Source of the DNA: Ramlibacter alkalitolerans | Lineage (GTDB): Bacteria; Pseudomonadota; Gammaproteobacteria; Burkholderiales; Burkholderiaceae_C | Reading direction: 5' to 3' | DNA length: 64,000 bases | NCBI RefSeq assembly: GCF_016722765.1 | Contig: NZ_JAEQND010000007.1 | Coordinates: 186,001 to 250,000, forward strand | Part shown: positions 32,696 to 41,135 of the stretch, one piece after another | How positions within the stretch are numbered: position 1 is the first letter of the stretch | Layout: each line of letters opens with the position of its first letter | Notes under the pieces: model-generated | Databases searched by the model: none | Told to the model about the DNA's origin: nothing | The model's input: the letters and a program-made list of their open reading frames with translations, nothing else | Translations under genes and position numbers: made by a program

Positions 32696-34969
32696 ATGAA
32701 AACGTTGGGACTGCAGCTCCGCTTCCTCATCCCCCTGATCCTGATCCTCGCCGGCGCGGCCTACCTCGCGGTGCCGGTGATGGACCGGCTGACCTTGCGC
32801 TGGTTCGCGCGCGACCTCGACATGCGCGGCGTCCTCGTGGCCAACGCGCTCTCCGAGTCCGTCGCCGAGGCGGCCAGCGATACGCGCGGCCGCAAGCTGC
32901 AGGCCCTGTTCAGCCGCGCGGTGCTCGACGAGCGCCTGGTGGCGATCGGCCTGTGCTCGCCGACCGGCGAACTGCTGCGCCGCACCGACCATTTCCCCAA
33001 GGACATGACCTGCGTGCAGGCGGAGGACCTGGCGAACTCCAAGGGCACCAACCTGCACATCGAAGGCGGCCCGGTGCACGTGAGCGTGCACCCGGTGGCG
33101 AGCGAAGCGGGGCCGGTGGGCGAACTGGTGCTGATGCACGACCTGAGCTTCATCGAGCGCCGCAGCCAGGACACGCGGCGCTACCTGGTGATCCTGATCA
33201 CCGGGCTGGGCGCGGTGATCGCGCTGGTGACGCTGATCGTGGCGCAACTGAGCTGGCGCGGCTGGATCGCAGGCACACGCGCGCTGCTGCATGGCGAAGG
33301 CCTGCTGCGGCCCAACTCGCCCGTCTTCCCGGAGCTCGCGCCGCTGGCCGCCGACCTGCGCGAGCGGCTGCGCGAAGTGGAGGACGAGTACAAGCGCCTG
33401 CAGGGCGCCGATGCCGACTGGACGCCGCACCGGCTGCAGACGCTGCTGCGCACGCAGATGCGCGGCGACCAGGTGATCGTGGTCTCCAACCGCGAACCCT
33501 ACATGCACGAGCGCGGCGCCGGCGGCATCGAGATCCGTCGCCCCGCCAGCGGCCTCGTCACCGCCGTCGAGCCGGTGATGCGCGCCTGCTCCGGCACCTG
33601 GATCGCGCACGGCAGCGGCTCGGCGGACCGGGAAGTGGTGGACCGCCACGACCACGTGGCGCTGCCCCCCGGGCATGACGAATACCTCCTGCGCCGCATC
33701 TGGCTCACGCCGGAGCAGGAACAGGGCTACTACTACGGCTTCGCCAACGAGGGCCTCTGGCCGCTGTGCCACGTGGCGCACGTGCGCCCCGTGTTCCGCG
33801 AATCCGACTGGGAGCACTACAAGCGCGTGAACCGCCTGTTCGCCGATGCGGTGGTCGCGGAGGCCCGCAGCGAGGACCCGGTGATCCTGGTGCAGGACTA
33901 CCACTTCGCGCTGGTGCCGGCGATGGTGCGCGAGCGCCTGCCGCGCGCCACCATCCTGAGCTTCTGGCACATCCCGTGGCCGAACCCGGAATCGTTCGGC
34001 ATCTGCCCCTGGCGCGCCGAGATCCTGGAAGGCATGCTGGGCAGCACGATCATGGGCTTCCACACGCAGTTCCACTGCAAGAACTTCATGGAAACCGTGG
34101 ACCGCTACCTGGAAGCACGGATCGAGCACGAACACTCGACCATCACCTTCCACGGCGACCCGACCTTCGTGGAGGCCTACCCGATCTCGATCGAATGGCC
34201 GCTGCCCGAACAGGCCCGGACCTGGCCGAGCGTCGGCCAGTGCCGCAGCGAACTGATGGAGCGCCTGGACATCCCGCGCGACCACCGCATCGCCGTCGGC
34301 GTCGACCGCTTCGACTACACCAAGGGCATTCTCGAGCGCCTGCACGCGGTCGAACGCATGCTGGAGAAGTACCCCGAATGGCAGAAGCGCTTCACCTTCG
34401 TGCAGGTGGCGGCGCCCTCGCGCGGCGCGCTGGAGGAGTACCGGCTGTTCCAGCAACGCATCGCCGCGCAGGTCGACCGCATCAACGACCGCTTCGGGCG
34501 GCCCGGCGCGCCGGTGATCCGCCTGCTCGCGCAGCACCATGAGCACGACGAGGTGACCAAGCTCTATCGGGCGGCGGACGTGTGCCTGGTCACCAGCCTG
34601 CACGACGGCATGAACCTGGTGTGCAAGGAGTTCATCGCCGCGCGCGACGACGAGCGTGGTGTGCTGATCCTCAGCCGCTTCGCCGGCGCGGCGCGGGAGC
34701 TCACCGAAGCACTGATCGTCAATCCCTACCACGTGGAGGAAACGGCGGACGCGCTGTTCCACGCGCTCACCATGCCGCCGGGCGAGCAACGCGAACGCAT
34801 GGCCAGCCTGCGCAGCACGGTGCACGAATTCAACGTCTACCGGTGGGCCGGGCGCATGCTGTCCGACGCGGCCCGGCTGCGGCTGCGCCAGCGCGTCTCG
34901 ACCCGGGTGCAGCGCCACGCCGGCTCGGGGACGATCGTGCCCCTGAGCCGCAAGTCCACGCGCTCCTGA
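32696..34969 (+). CDS. Membrane-tethered trehalose-6-phosphate synthase
   Basis: Fusion protein of 757 residues. The C-terminal 500 residues are a glycosyltransferase family 20 trehalose-6-phosphate synthase (OtsA type: UDP-glucose plus glucose-6-phosphate). Catalytic residues are kept: Arg266 (SNREPY), Asp401 ([10 protein letters not shown]), His425 (FWHIPWPNP), Arg538 and Lys543 ([11 protein letters not shown]), Asp637 and Glu645 ([11 protein letters not shown]). The N-terminal 260 residues look like a sensor: helix 1 at about 8-28, an extracytoplasmic domain of about 130 residues, helix 2 at about 162-185, then a HAMP-like coiled linker. No otsB follows. The ATG at 32696 is preferred because upstream codons add no conserved sequence. 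Confidence 0.93.
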   Translation: MKTLGLQLRFLIPLILILAGAAYLAVPVMDRLTLRWFARDLDMRGVLVANALSESVAEAASDTRGRKLQALFSRAVLDERLVAIGLCSPTGELLRRTDHFPKDMTCVQAEDLANSKGTNLHIEGGPVHVSVHPVASEAGPVGELVLMHDLSFIERRSQDTRRYLVILITGLGAVIALVTLIVAQLSWRGWIAGTRALLHGEGLLRPNSPVFPELAPLAADLRERLREVEDEYKRLQGADADWTPHRLQTLLRTQMRGDQVIVVSNREPYMHERGAGGIEIRRPASGLVTAVEPVMRACSGTWIAHGSGSADREVVDRHDHVALPPGHDEYLLRRIWLTPEQEQGYYYGFANEGLWPLCHVAHVRPVFRESDWEHYKRVNRLFADAVVAEARSEDPVILVQDYHFALVPAMVRERLPRATILSFWHIPWPNPESFGICPWRAEILEGMLGSTIMGFHTQFHCKNFMETVDRYLEARIEHEHSTITFHGDPTFVEAYPISIEWPLPEQARTWPSVGQCRSELMERLDIPRDHRIAVGVDRFDYTKGILERLHAVERMLEKYPEWQKRFTFVQVAAPSRGALEEYRLFQQRIAAQVDRINDRFGRPGAPVIRLLAQHHEHDEVTKLYRAADVCLVTSLHDGMNLVCKEFIAARDDERGVLILSRFAGAARELTEALIVNPYHVEETADALFHALTMPPGEQRERMASLRSTVHEFNVYRWAGRMLSDAARLRLRQRVSTRVQRHAGSGTIVPLSRKSTRS

Positions 34970-35017
34970 GGATGCCCGCGCCGGCCCGTGCCGGCGCCGC
35001 AGGCTCACAATGGCAGC

Positions 35018-36643
35018 ATGTCCAGCCTTTCAGCACGGCTCGCGGGATGGCGGCAGACGGCAGGTCTCGGCGTGGCAAGGATGATCCTTTATTTCGCCGC
35101 CTACGTCGGGCTTGCCTGGATCAGCTTCATCTATCCGGCCCGCGGGCTGAACATCACGCCCTGGAACCCGCAGGCCGCGCTGGCCGTGGGCCTGCTGCTC
35201 TGGCAGCCCCGCAGCTGGTGGCTGGTGTGGGTGGCGGTGGTCTCCGGGGAGGCCCTGGTCGGCAACGAGGCCGTCCCATGGCCCGCGATGGTGCTGTCGG
35301 CCGGAACGGTCACCGCGGGATATGCGGCGACGGCGGCGGCGCTGCGCCTGTGGATAGCTCCGAAGCTGCCGGTCGTGACGCGGCGTGACGTGGTCGTGTT
35401 CCTCGCCGTCGTCGCCGGGGGTGCCCTGCTCGGCGCGGTGCTGCGGGCCGCCGCGCTCTGGGCCACCGACGTGGTGCCGGCCGCGCGCATCCCCGCCGTG
35501 ATCCACCGCGCCTTCATCGGCGACTGCGTGGGCCTGGTCGTCACGCTGCCGGTGCTGTGGGTGCTGGCCAGCCGCGAGCGGACGGCCGCCACCCGCACCA
35601 TGCTGCGCGCGGGCGAGGCCTGGCTGATCGCGGTGGTCACCGCGGTCGCCATGCTGATCGTGTTCGCCCAGCCGACCGAGGAGCAGTTCAAGTACTTCTA
35701 CCTGCTGTTCCTGCCCGTCGTGTGGGCGGCGGCACGCTTCGGTGCGATCGGCGCGGTGTGGTCGGCGGCGCTGGTGCAGATGCTGCTGATGCTGGCGGTG
35801 CAGACCGCGACCTACCAGCCGCTGACCGTGTTCGAGCTGCAGGTGCTGATGGCCGCCCTGACCTCCACCGGCGTGCTGCTCGGGGCCACGGTGGACGAGC
35901 GCGAGGAGGCGCAGCAGGCGCTGCGCGCCTCGCTGCGGCTGGCGGCGGCCGGCGACATGGCGGCGGCGCTCGCCCACGAGCTGAACCAGCCGCTCACCGC
36001 CATGAGCACCTATGCGCGGGCCTCGCAGCTGATCGCGCGCAAGCTCGGAAGCCAGCCCAACGCGCTGGTGGATCCGCTGGTCGAAGTCACCGACAAGCTG
36101 GCCGACGAGGCCACCCGGGCCGGCGAAGTCGTGAACCGGCTGCGCAAGTTCTTCCGCGACCGCTCGACCGAACTGCAGCCGACCGACATCGGCCAGCTGA
36201 TCGTCGACGCCGTGCAGTCGCAGGAGCGGCGCGCCGAAGGCCTGGGCGTGAACCTGGCGTGGTCCTGCGATCCCGGCCTGGGCGCGGTGTGGCTGGACCC
36301 GGTGCAGATCACCGTCGTCCTGCGCAACCTGCTGGCGAATGCCATCGATGCGGCCTCGGCCGACCGGGAAGCGGCGCCGGCGCAGCGCCACGTGACCATC
36401 CGCGCGCTGCAGGAAGACGACCAGGTCATCGTCACCGTCGTCGACACCGCGCGCGGTCTGAACAGCGCCGAAGTCAGCCGGGTGTTCGAGAGCCGCCGCT
36501 CCGAAAAGCCCGGTGGCATGGGCGTCGGGCTGGCCATCAGCCGCTCGATCGTCGAGGCGCATGGCGGCCGGCTGTGGGCCGAAGCCGGCCCCGGGGGCAA
36601 GTTCCATTTCAGCCTGCCGGTGACCGCGGGAGTTCCGACATGA
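35018..36643 (+). CDS. MASE1-domain sensor histidine kinase
   Basis: Histidine kinase of 541 residues. An eight-helix MASE1 membrane domain (about 20-290; motifs FIYPARGLNITPWNPQAAL and FIGDCVGLVVTLPVL) is linked to a HisKA/HATPase core with the H-box LAHELNQPLTAMSTY (His320), a NLLANAIDAA N-box and GVGLAISRSIVEAHGG. The ELNQPL box is typical of FixL-type kinases, matching the FixJ-type regulator whose ATG overlaps this stop. The ligand of MASE1 domains is not established. Start ATG 35018. Confidence 0.94.
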   Translation: MSSLSARLAGWRQTAGLGVARMILYFAAYVGLAWISFIYPARGLNITPWNPQAALAVGLLLWQPRSWWLVWVAVVSGEALVGNEAVPWPAMVLSAGTVTAGYAATAAALRLWIAPKLPVVTRRDVVVFLAVVAGGALLGAVLRAAALWATDVVPAARIPAVIHRAFIGDCVGLVVTLPVLWVLASRERTAATRTMLRAGEAWLIAVVTAVAMLIVFAQPTEEQFKYFYLLFLPVVWAAARFGAIGAVWSAALVQMLLMLAVQTATYQPLTVFELQVLMAALTSTGVLLGATVDEREEAQQALRASLRLAAAGDMAAALAHELNQPLTAMSTYARASQLIARKLGSQPNALVDPLVEVTDKLADEATRAGEVVNRLRKFFRDRSTELQPTDIGQLIVDAVQSQERRAEGLGVNLAWSCDPGLGAVWLDPVQITVVLRNLLANAIDAASADREAAPAQRHVTIRALQEDDQVIVTVVDTARGLNSAEVSRVFESRRSEKPGGMGVGLAISRSIVEAHGGRLWAEAGPGGKFHFSLPVTAGVPT

Positions 36644-37251
36644 GCGGCCCCGTGCACCGGCAGACGGTCTTCATCGTCGACGACGATCCTTCCGTGCGCG
36701 ACGCCCTGGCGCTGTTGCTCAGCCTGCGTGGCTATCCGACCGCCGTGTTCGCCTGCGCCGAGGACTTCCTGCGCGCGCTGGAGCCGCAATGGCGCGGCGT
36801 CGTGATCGCCGACATCCGCATGCCCGGCATGTCGGGGCTGGAGATGCAGGAGGCGCTGGCGCACCATCCTTCGCGCCTGCCGGTGATCGTGGTCACCGCC
36901 CACGGCGACGTCGCCGCGGCGCGCCAGGCCTTCAAGTTCAACGCGATCGACTTCCTGGAAAAGCCGTTCGACCACGAGCAGCTGCTCGCCTCCATCGACC
37001 GCGCGCTGAGCGGCCTGCCGCCCGATGCCTCGACGATCGGCACCCGCCCGGTGGCATCGACCCTCTCGGCGCGCGAGCGGGAAGTGATGGCGCTGGTGGT
37101 CGAGGGTCTCGACAACCGCGCCGTCGGCGAGAGGCTGGGCATCAGCCCGCGCACGGTGGAGGTCCACAAGTCGCGGGTGATGAGCAAGCTGGGTGCGCGC
37201 AATCTCGCCGAACTCATTCGGATCGCGCAGGTGGCGAACGGCGCCGGTTGA
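36640..37251 (+). CDS. FixJ-family response regulator
   Basis: Response regulator of 203 residues, cognate partner of the MASE1 kinase through an ATGA overlap. The receiver has FIVDDDPSVRDAL, Asp58 (VIADIRMPG) and Lys in FLEKPFDHEQL. The C-terminal LuxR helix-turn-helix (LSAREREVMALVVEGLDNRA, GISPRTVEVHKSRVMSKL) is complete. The following gene group at 37.4-38.3 kb is behind a terminator and could be a target, but that is only proximity. Confidence 0.95.
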   Translation: MSGPVHRQTVFIVDDDPSVRDALALLLSLRGYPTAVFACAEDFLRALEPQWRGVVIADIRMPGMSGLEMQEALAHHPSRLPVIVVTAHGDVAAARQAFKFNAIDFLEKPFDHEQLLASIDRALSGLPPDASTIGTRPVASTLSAREREVMALVVEGLDNRAVGERLGISPRTVEVHKSRVMSKLGARNLAELIRIAQVANGAG

Positions 37252-37338
37252 CGCCTGGCTCGGGGATCGCCCGTACGGGCAGCCCGGCCGGACACGCCGT
37301 GACCGTCGGCACAATTGCGAACTCGAGCGAAAACTGGT

Positions 37339-37364
37339 GGCGCCCGCCGGGGCGCCTTTTTTTT
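37339..37364 (+). terminator. Intrinsic terminator after the MASE1 kinase/regulator operon
   Basis: Perfect 7-bp stem GGCGCCC/GGGCGCC (37339-37345, 37350-37356) with loop GCCG, followed by eight T's (37357-37364). It closes the kinase/regulator operon before the next gene at 37436. Confidence 0.9.
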
Positions 37365-37435
37365 CCGATGCCGTACCTCCTGCCCTCCACTGCGCGCCGC
37401 GCGACCCACCGGACCGATGAAGAACAACGGGAGAG

Positions 37436-37822
37436 ATGAGCAATAAACAGGTCCCGGACGAGGTCCGCCGTTTCATCCTCACCAGCATCCCCTCGGTGCC
37501 CTACCTCGAGGCCTTGCTGCTGCTGCGATCGGAGCCCGCCCGCGGCTGGGATTCGTTCAACGTGGCGAGCCGCCTGTACATCGGCGAGAACCAGGCGCTG
37601 GAGCTGCTCCATGCCATGCAGCAGTCCGGCATCGCCGCGCGGACGGACAGCGGCGGATTCCTCTTTGCCCCCCGCGCGCCGGAACTCACGGCCGTCATCG
37701 ACGCCGTCGCCGTCACCTATTCGCACAACCTGGTGGGCGTCACGGACCTGATCCACTCGCGCGTGGAAAAGCGGGCGCACCAGTTCGCCGACGCCTTCCG
37801 CTGGAAGAAGGACGGCGGGTGA
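37436..37822 (+). CDS. Conserved-looking hypothetical, winged-helix-like
   Basis: Protein of 128 residues, soluble and mostly helical, with a pattern like a winged helix (VPYLEALLLLRSEPARGWDS, VASRLYIGENQALELLHAMQ, then a short beta wing TDSGGFLFAP). No known family recognised. A CGGGAGAG site precedes the ATG. Its stop overlaps the start of the first DUF5985 gene, so the three genes form one unit. Confidence 0.75.
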   Translation: MSNKQVPDEVRRFILTSIPSVPYLEALLLLRSEPARGWDSFNVASRLYIGENQALELLHAMQQSGIAARTDSGGFLFAPRAPELTAVIDAVAVTYSHNLVGVTDLIHSRVEKRAHQFADAFRWKKDGG

Positions 37823-38079
37823 TGGGCGCAGTCATCTATTTCATGTGCGCGCTCACCAGCCTGACCTGCCTGCTGCTGCTCTGGCGCAGCTACCGCGCGA
37901 CGCGCTCGGGCCTGCTGTTCTGGAGCGCGCTGTGCTTCCTGTTCCTCACGGTGAACAACACGTTGCTGGTGCTCGACAAGCTGATTCTCCCGAGCGTGGA
38001 CCTGAGCCTCGCGCGGCTCGTCGCGGCCGGCGTGGCCGTCCTGCTGCTGCTGGTCGGCCTGGTCTGGGGCGAGGAGTAG
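37822..38079 (+). CDS. DUF5985-type small membrane protein 1
   Basis: Three-helix membrane protein of 85 residues (AVIYFMCALTSLTCLLLLW, GLLFWSALCFLFLTVNNTLLV, LVAAGVAVLLLLVGLVW). It matches the DUF5985 pattern of short proteins that occur in pairs. Function is unknown. It starts at the ATG overlapping the previous TGA and is followed 3 bases later by a second member. Confidence 0.8.
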   Translation: MGAVIYFMCALTSLTCLLLLWRSYRATRSGLLFWSALCFLFLTVNNTLLVLDKLILPSVDLSLARLVAAGVAVLLLLVGLVWGEE

Positions 38080-38082
38080 GAA

Positions 38083-38340
38083 TTGGAGCGACTCCTCATG
38101 GGCGGCATCGCGGCGGGTTCCCTGTTCGCCGGCCTGTTCTTCTTCCGTTTCTGGTACCAGACCCGCGACCGCCTGTTCCTGTACTTCGCCGCCTCGTTCT
38201 GGCTCGAAGCGCTCGACCGGGTGGCGCTGGCGCTGGTGCCGCATGCCGACGAACAGGAGCCGCTCTTCTACCTGGTGCGGCTGCTGGCGTATGCGTTGAT
38301 CGTCGCGGCGATCTGGCAGAAGAACCGGACCCGCCGGTGA
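38083..38340 (+). CDS. DUF5985-type small membrane protein 2
   Basis: Membrane protein of 85 residues, partner of the preceding one, with FLYFAASFWLEALDRVALAL and LLAYALIVAAIWQKNR. The two proteins align in their middle (LLFWSALCFLFLTVNNTLL versus LFLYFAASFWLEALDRVAL), suggesting a heterodimer or an old duplication. TTG 38083 is used because GAGGAG (38071-38076) sits six bases upstream; ATG 38098 is an alternative. Confidence 0.78.
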   Translation: MERLLMGGIAAGSLFAGLFFFRFWYQTRDRLFLYFAASFWLEALDRVALALVPHADEQEPLFYLVRLLAYALIVAAIWQKNRTRR

Positions 38341-38380
38341 AGCGCGGGTGCCCCTGTTTCGAACGGGGTGGGGCGTCCTG

Positions 38381-38407
38381 CATTTGTCCACATCCATATA
38401 CTGGCCG
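38381..38407 (+). promoter_or_regulatory. Promoter-like motif shared with the 32.6-kb site
   Basis: Plus-strand copy of the 27-bp motif (CATTTG, nine variable bases, CATATACTGGC). It lies about 43 bases before the start of the membrane-protein gene at 38450. No standard -35 box is found at the expected distance from TATACT. Confidence 0.5.
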
Positions 38408-38449
38408 CGTTGCCCCCGCATCCGGCGACACCCAAGGGGAAAGCGAGCC

Positions 38450-38947
38450 ATGCGAGATCCGTTGCTGAAACTGTCACTGCCGCTGCCGACCGCGGTTTCC
38501 GAACCGGTGGCCGGCGTGGTCGGCGGCCTGGTGGCCGGCGCGGCCTACCTGCTGGCGCAGGTTTCGTTCACGGCGGCGGCCCGCCCGGGCAGCGCCGCCG
38601 AACCGCTGCAGCGCATCGCCGCCATCCTGATGGGCCCCGATGCGGCACCGCCCCCTTCGGAGTTCACTTTCACCGTGCTGGGCATGGCGCTCATCATCCA
38701 TTTCGGCCTGGCCATGGCCTTCGGCCGGCTGGTGTCCGCCCTGGTGTGGCGCCGCCGCGCCGGCTCCGGCCTGCTGGTCGGGGCCGCCGTCGGCGTGGCC
38801 CTGTATGCCTTCGACTTCTGGCTGATCGCGCCGACCGCGTTTCCCTGGTTCGAGGATGCCCTGCGCGCCGTCACCGTGGCCGACCATGCGCTGTTCGGCG
38901 CCGTTGCGGCGGCGGTGTGCATGACCCTGCGCCGGCCGGCGCGCTGA
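38450..38947 (+). CDS. Four-helix membrane protein, hypothetical
   Basis: Membrane protein of 165 residues with about four helices (VAGVVGGLVAGAAYLLAQVSF, FTVLGMALIIHFGLAMAFG, LLVGAAVGVALYAFDFWLIAP, HALFGAVAAAVCMTL). No family name recognised; the layout resembles small hypothetical membrane proteins of Burkholderiales. AAGGGGAAAGCGAG precedes the ATG. Control by the shared motif at 38381 is possible. Confidence 0.75.
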   Translation: MRDPLLKLSLPLPTAVSEPVAGVVGGLVAGAAYLLAQVSFTAAARPGSAAEPLQRIAAILMGPDAAPPPSEFTFTVLGMALIIHFGLAMAFGRLVSALVWRRRAGSGLLVGAAVGVALYAFDFWLIAPTAFPWFEDALRAVTVADHALFGAVAAAVCMTLRRPAR

Positions 38948-38963
38948 CGGGGCTGTCCCGCGC

Positions 38964-39929
38964 ATGAAGCCGGAACCCGAGCTCCGCACCGAAGCCGCGG
39001 AGCGGCCGCCACGGCCGCCGGAAGGCGCCGCGGGGATCCTGCTGGTGGTCGCGGGCCTGGTGATCGCCGGGGTCGTGGCCGCGTGGATCTGGCGCTCGCA
39101 GGCGCCGCAGCCGCACGGCAGCCCGGTGGCGACTCCGGAGCCGGCAGCGCCGGCCGCGCCGTCCTCGGCGCCGGTCGCCGCCGCCTCGGCGCCGGCCGTC
39201 AAGCACCCGCTGCAGGATGCCGTCGACCAGCCGCTTCGCAACGAGGACATCCCCTCGGCGCTCGCCGACCTGCTGGGCGCCAAGGCGGTCACCTCCTTCC
39301 TCCAGACCGATGGTTTCCCGCGCCGGCTGGTCGCCACCATCGACAGCCTGGGACGCGAGCATTCGCCGGTCGCGGCCTGGCCGGTGCTGCCCACGGGCGG
39401 CCGCTTCACGGTGGAGGAAAGGGCCGACGGCCCCGTGATTTCCGCCGACAACGCCGCCCGCTACACGCCTTTCGTGCTGCTGGCCGGCACGCTGGACGTG
39501 GGCCGCGCGGCAGCGATGTACCGCCGCCTCTACCCCTTGCTGCAGCAGTCCTGGCGCGAACTCGGCATGGGCGACCGCTACCTCAATGACCGCGTGATCG
39601 AGGTGATCGACCTGCTGCTCGCCACGCCGGAACCGGTCGAGCCGCCGCGCCTGCAGCTCACGCAGGTGAAGGGGCCGATCCCGTCCACGCGGCCCTGGGT
39701 GCGCTACGAGTTCGTCGACCCCGAGCTGGAAAGCCTGACCGCGGGCCAGAAGATCCTGGTGCGCGTCGGCCCCGTCAACGAACGCAGGCTCAAGGCCAAG
39801 CTGGTCGAACTGCGCGAGCAGATCGCCTCCGGCGGCACGCCGGCGGCGACGGCCGCGCCGGCCCCTGCGCCGCTGCCGGCCTCCGCCCCCGCGTCGGCTC
39901 CCGCGTCCACGCCTGCCCCGGCCCGCTAG
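38964..39929 (+). CDS. DUF3014 domain protein
   Basis: Protein of 321 residues with a single N-terminal helix (ILLVVAGLVIAGVVAAWIW, about 25-43) and a large soluble domain, probably periplasmic, that fits DUF3014 (DIPSALADLLGAKAVTSFLQ, FPRRLVATIDSLGR, PLLQQSWRELGMGDRYLNDR, KILVRVGPVNERRLK). An Ala/Pro linker precedes the domain and an Ala/Pro-rich tail ends the protein. Function unknown. Confidence 0.85.
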   Translation: MKPEPELRTEAAERPPRPPEGAAGILLVVAGLVIAGVVAAWIWRSQAPQPHGSPVATPEPAAPAAPSSAPVAAASAPAVKHPLQDAVDQPLRNEDIPSALADLLGAKAVTSFLQTDGFPRRLVATIDSLGREHSPVAAWPVLPTGGRFTVEERADGPVISADNAARYTPFVLLAGTLDVGRAAAMYRRLYPLLQQSWRELGMGDRYLNDRVIEVIDLLLATPEPVEPPRLQLTQVKGPIPSTRPWVRYEFVDPELESLTAGQKILVRVGPVNERRLKAKLVELREQIASGGTPAATAAPAPAPLPASAPASAPASTPAPAR

Positions 39930-39933
39930 CCCC

Positions 39934-41130
39934 ATGCTGGACACCCTGGCGGTCGCCCTAGCCCTCGCCTGGCCGGTGGCCGTCGCCCTCGCATGGCTGC
40001 TGGGGGAACTGGGACAGCGCTGGAACATCCCCCGCATCGCCAGTTATGCGCTGGTGGGCTTCCTCTTCGCCCCGACGCAGCTCGGAAGCGTGGCCGCCAG
40101 CGGCGGGCCGCTGGGCGGGCTCGTCGCCAATACGGCCTTCGGCCTGATCCTGTTCGAATTCGGCTACCGCATCAACCTGCACTGGTTCCGGCAGAACCCC
40201 TGGATCGCCGCCACCGGCCTGCTGGACGTTGCGCTGTCCTTCCTGGCCGTGTACGCGCTGTCGCGCGTCATGGGGGCGGCCGTGCTCACATCGCTGCTGC
40301 TCGCCTCGATCGCCACCGCCACCTCGCCGGCCTCGTTGACGCGCGTGGTCAACGACCTGCGCAGTTCGGGCCAGGTCACCGAGCGCGCGCTGCACCTCAC
40401 GGCGGTGAACTGCCTGTGCGCAGTGTTCGCCTTCAAGTTCATCGTCGGCTTCTGGACCTTCGATACCGCCGGCGACGCGGTCAAGGCCTTGTCGAACAGC
40501 GCGGTGGTCGTGCTCTTCTCGGTGGGCCTGGGGGTGGCGTTCGGCGGCGGCATGCCCCCGGTGCTGCGGCTGGTCGGGCGCTACCAGTCGGACGCGACCG
40601 TCGCCTTCGCCATCGCCGTCATCCTGCTGGTGGCGCTGACCCACCTGCTGCACCTGTCTGCGCTGGTGGCCACCCTGGCCTTCGGGCTGGTGGCGCGGCA
40701 TCGCCGCGTGACCCTGAGCCAGGCGCAGCGCAATTTCGGCGTGCTCGGCGACCTCCTGATCGTCTTCCTGTTCGTCTACGTCGGCGCCAGCGCCGACTGG
40801 CGGCGCGCCTGGGCTGGCCTGCCGCTAGGCGCAGCGCTGGTGCTGGTGCGGGCGGCCGCAAAGGTGCTGGCCATGAGCGCCTTCGCGCGTGCGAGCGGAA
40901 CGACGCTGCGCAAGGGCATGCTCACGGCGCTGGCCATGATGCCTCTTTCCACCTTCGTGGTGCTGCTGCTGGAGGACACCCGCCACGTGGGCATCGACCT
41001 GATCGACACGGTCGCGCCGGTGGCGGCCGCCACGCTGCTGCTGCAGTTGCTGGGCCCGATCGCCACCCAGCAGGCGCTGCGCGCGGCCGGCGAGGTGCAG
41101 GACCCGCGGCCCGGGAAAAGGCGGGAGTAG
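39934..41130 (+). CDS. Cation:proton antiporter, CPA family
   Basis: Integral membrane protein of 398 residues with about 11-12 helices, of the Na+/H+ exchanger (CPA) superfamily. Features include YALVGFLFAPTQLG near the start, a helix break in SIATATSPASLTRVVNDL and the acidic LFEFGYRINLHW. No C-terminal TrkA-N or other cytosolic domain is present. It starts 4 bases after the DUF3014 stop and ends 5 bases before ybdK, so the three are likely co-transcribed. Ion preference is unknown. Confidence 0.86.
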   Translation: MLDTLAVALALAWPVAVALAWLLGELGQRWNIPRIASYALVGFLFAPTQLGSVAASGGPLGGLVANTAFGLILFEFGYRINLHWFRQNPWIAATGLLDVALSFLAVYALSRVMGAAVLTSLLLASIATATSPASLTRVVNDLRSSGQVTERALHLTAVNCLCAVFAFKFIVGFWTFDTAGDAVKALSNSAVVVLFSVGLGVAFGGGMPPVLRLVGRYQSDATVAFAIAVILLVALTHLLHLSALVATLAFGLVARHRRVTLSQAQRNFGVLGDLLIVFLFVYVGASADWRRAWAGLPLGAALVLVRAAAKVLAMSAFARASGTTLRKGMLTALAMMPLSTFVVLLLEDTRHVGIDLIDTVAPVAAATLLLQLLGPIATQQALRAAGEVQDPRPGKRRE

Positions 41131-41135
41131 CGACC

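Noticed and set aside
38381-38407. LexA box, because of the ATATAC core
   Set aside because: The motif is not palindromic as a LexA site should be (CTG...CAG), and the neighbouring genes are not SOS genes.
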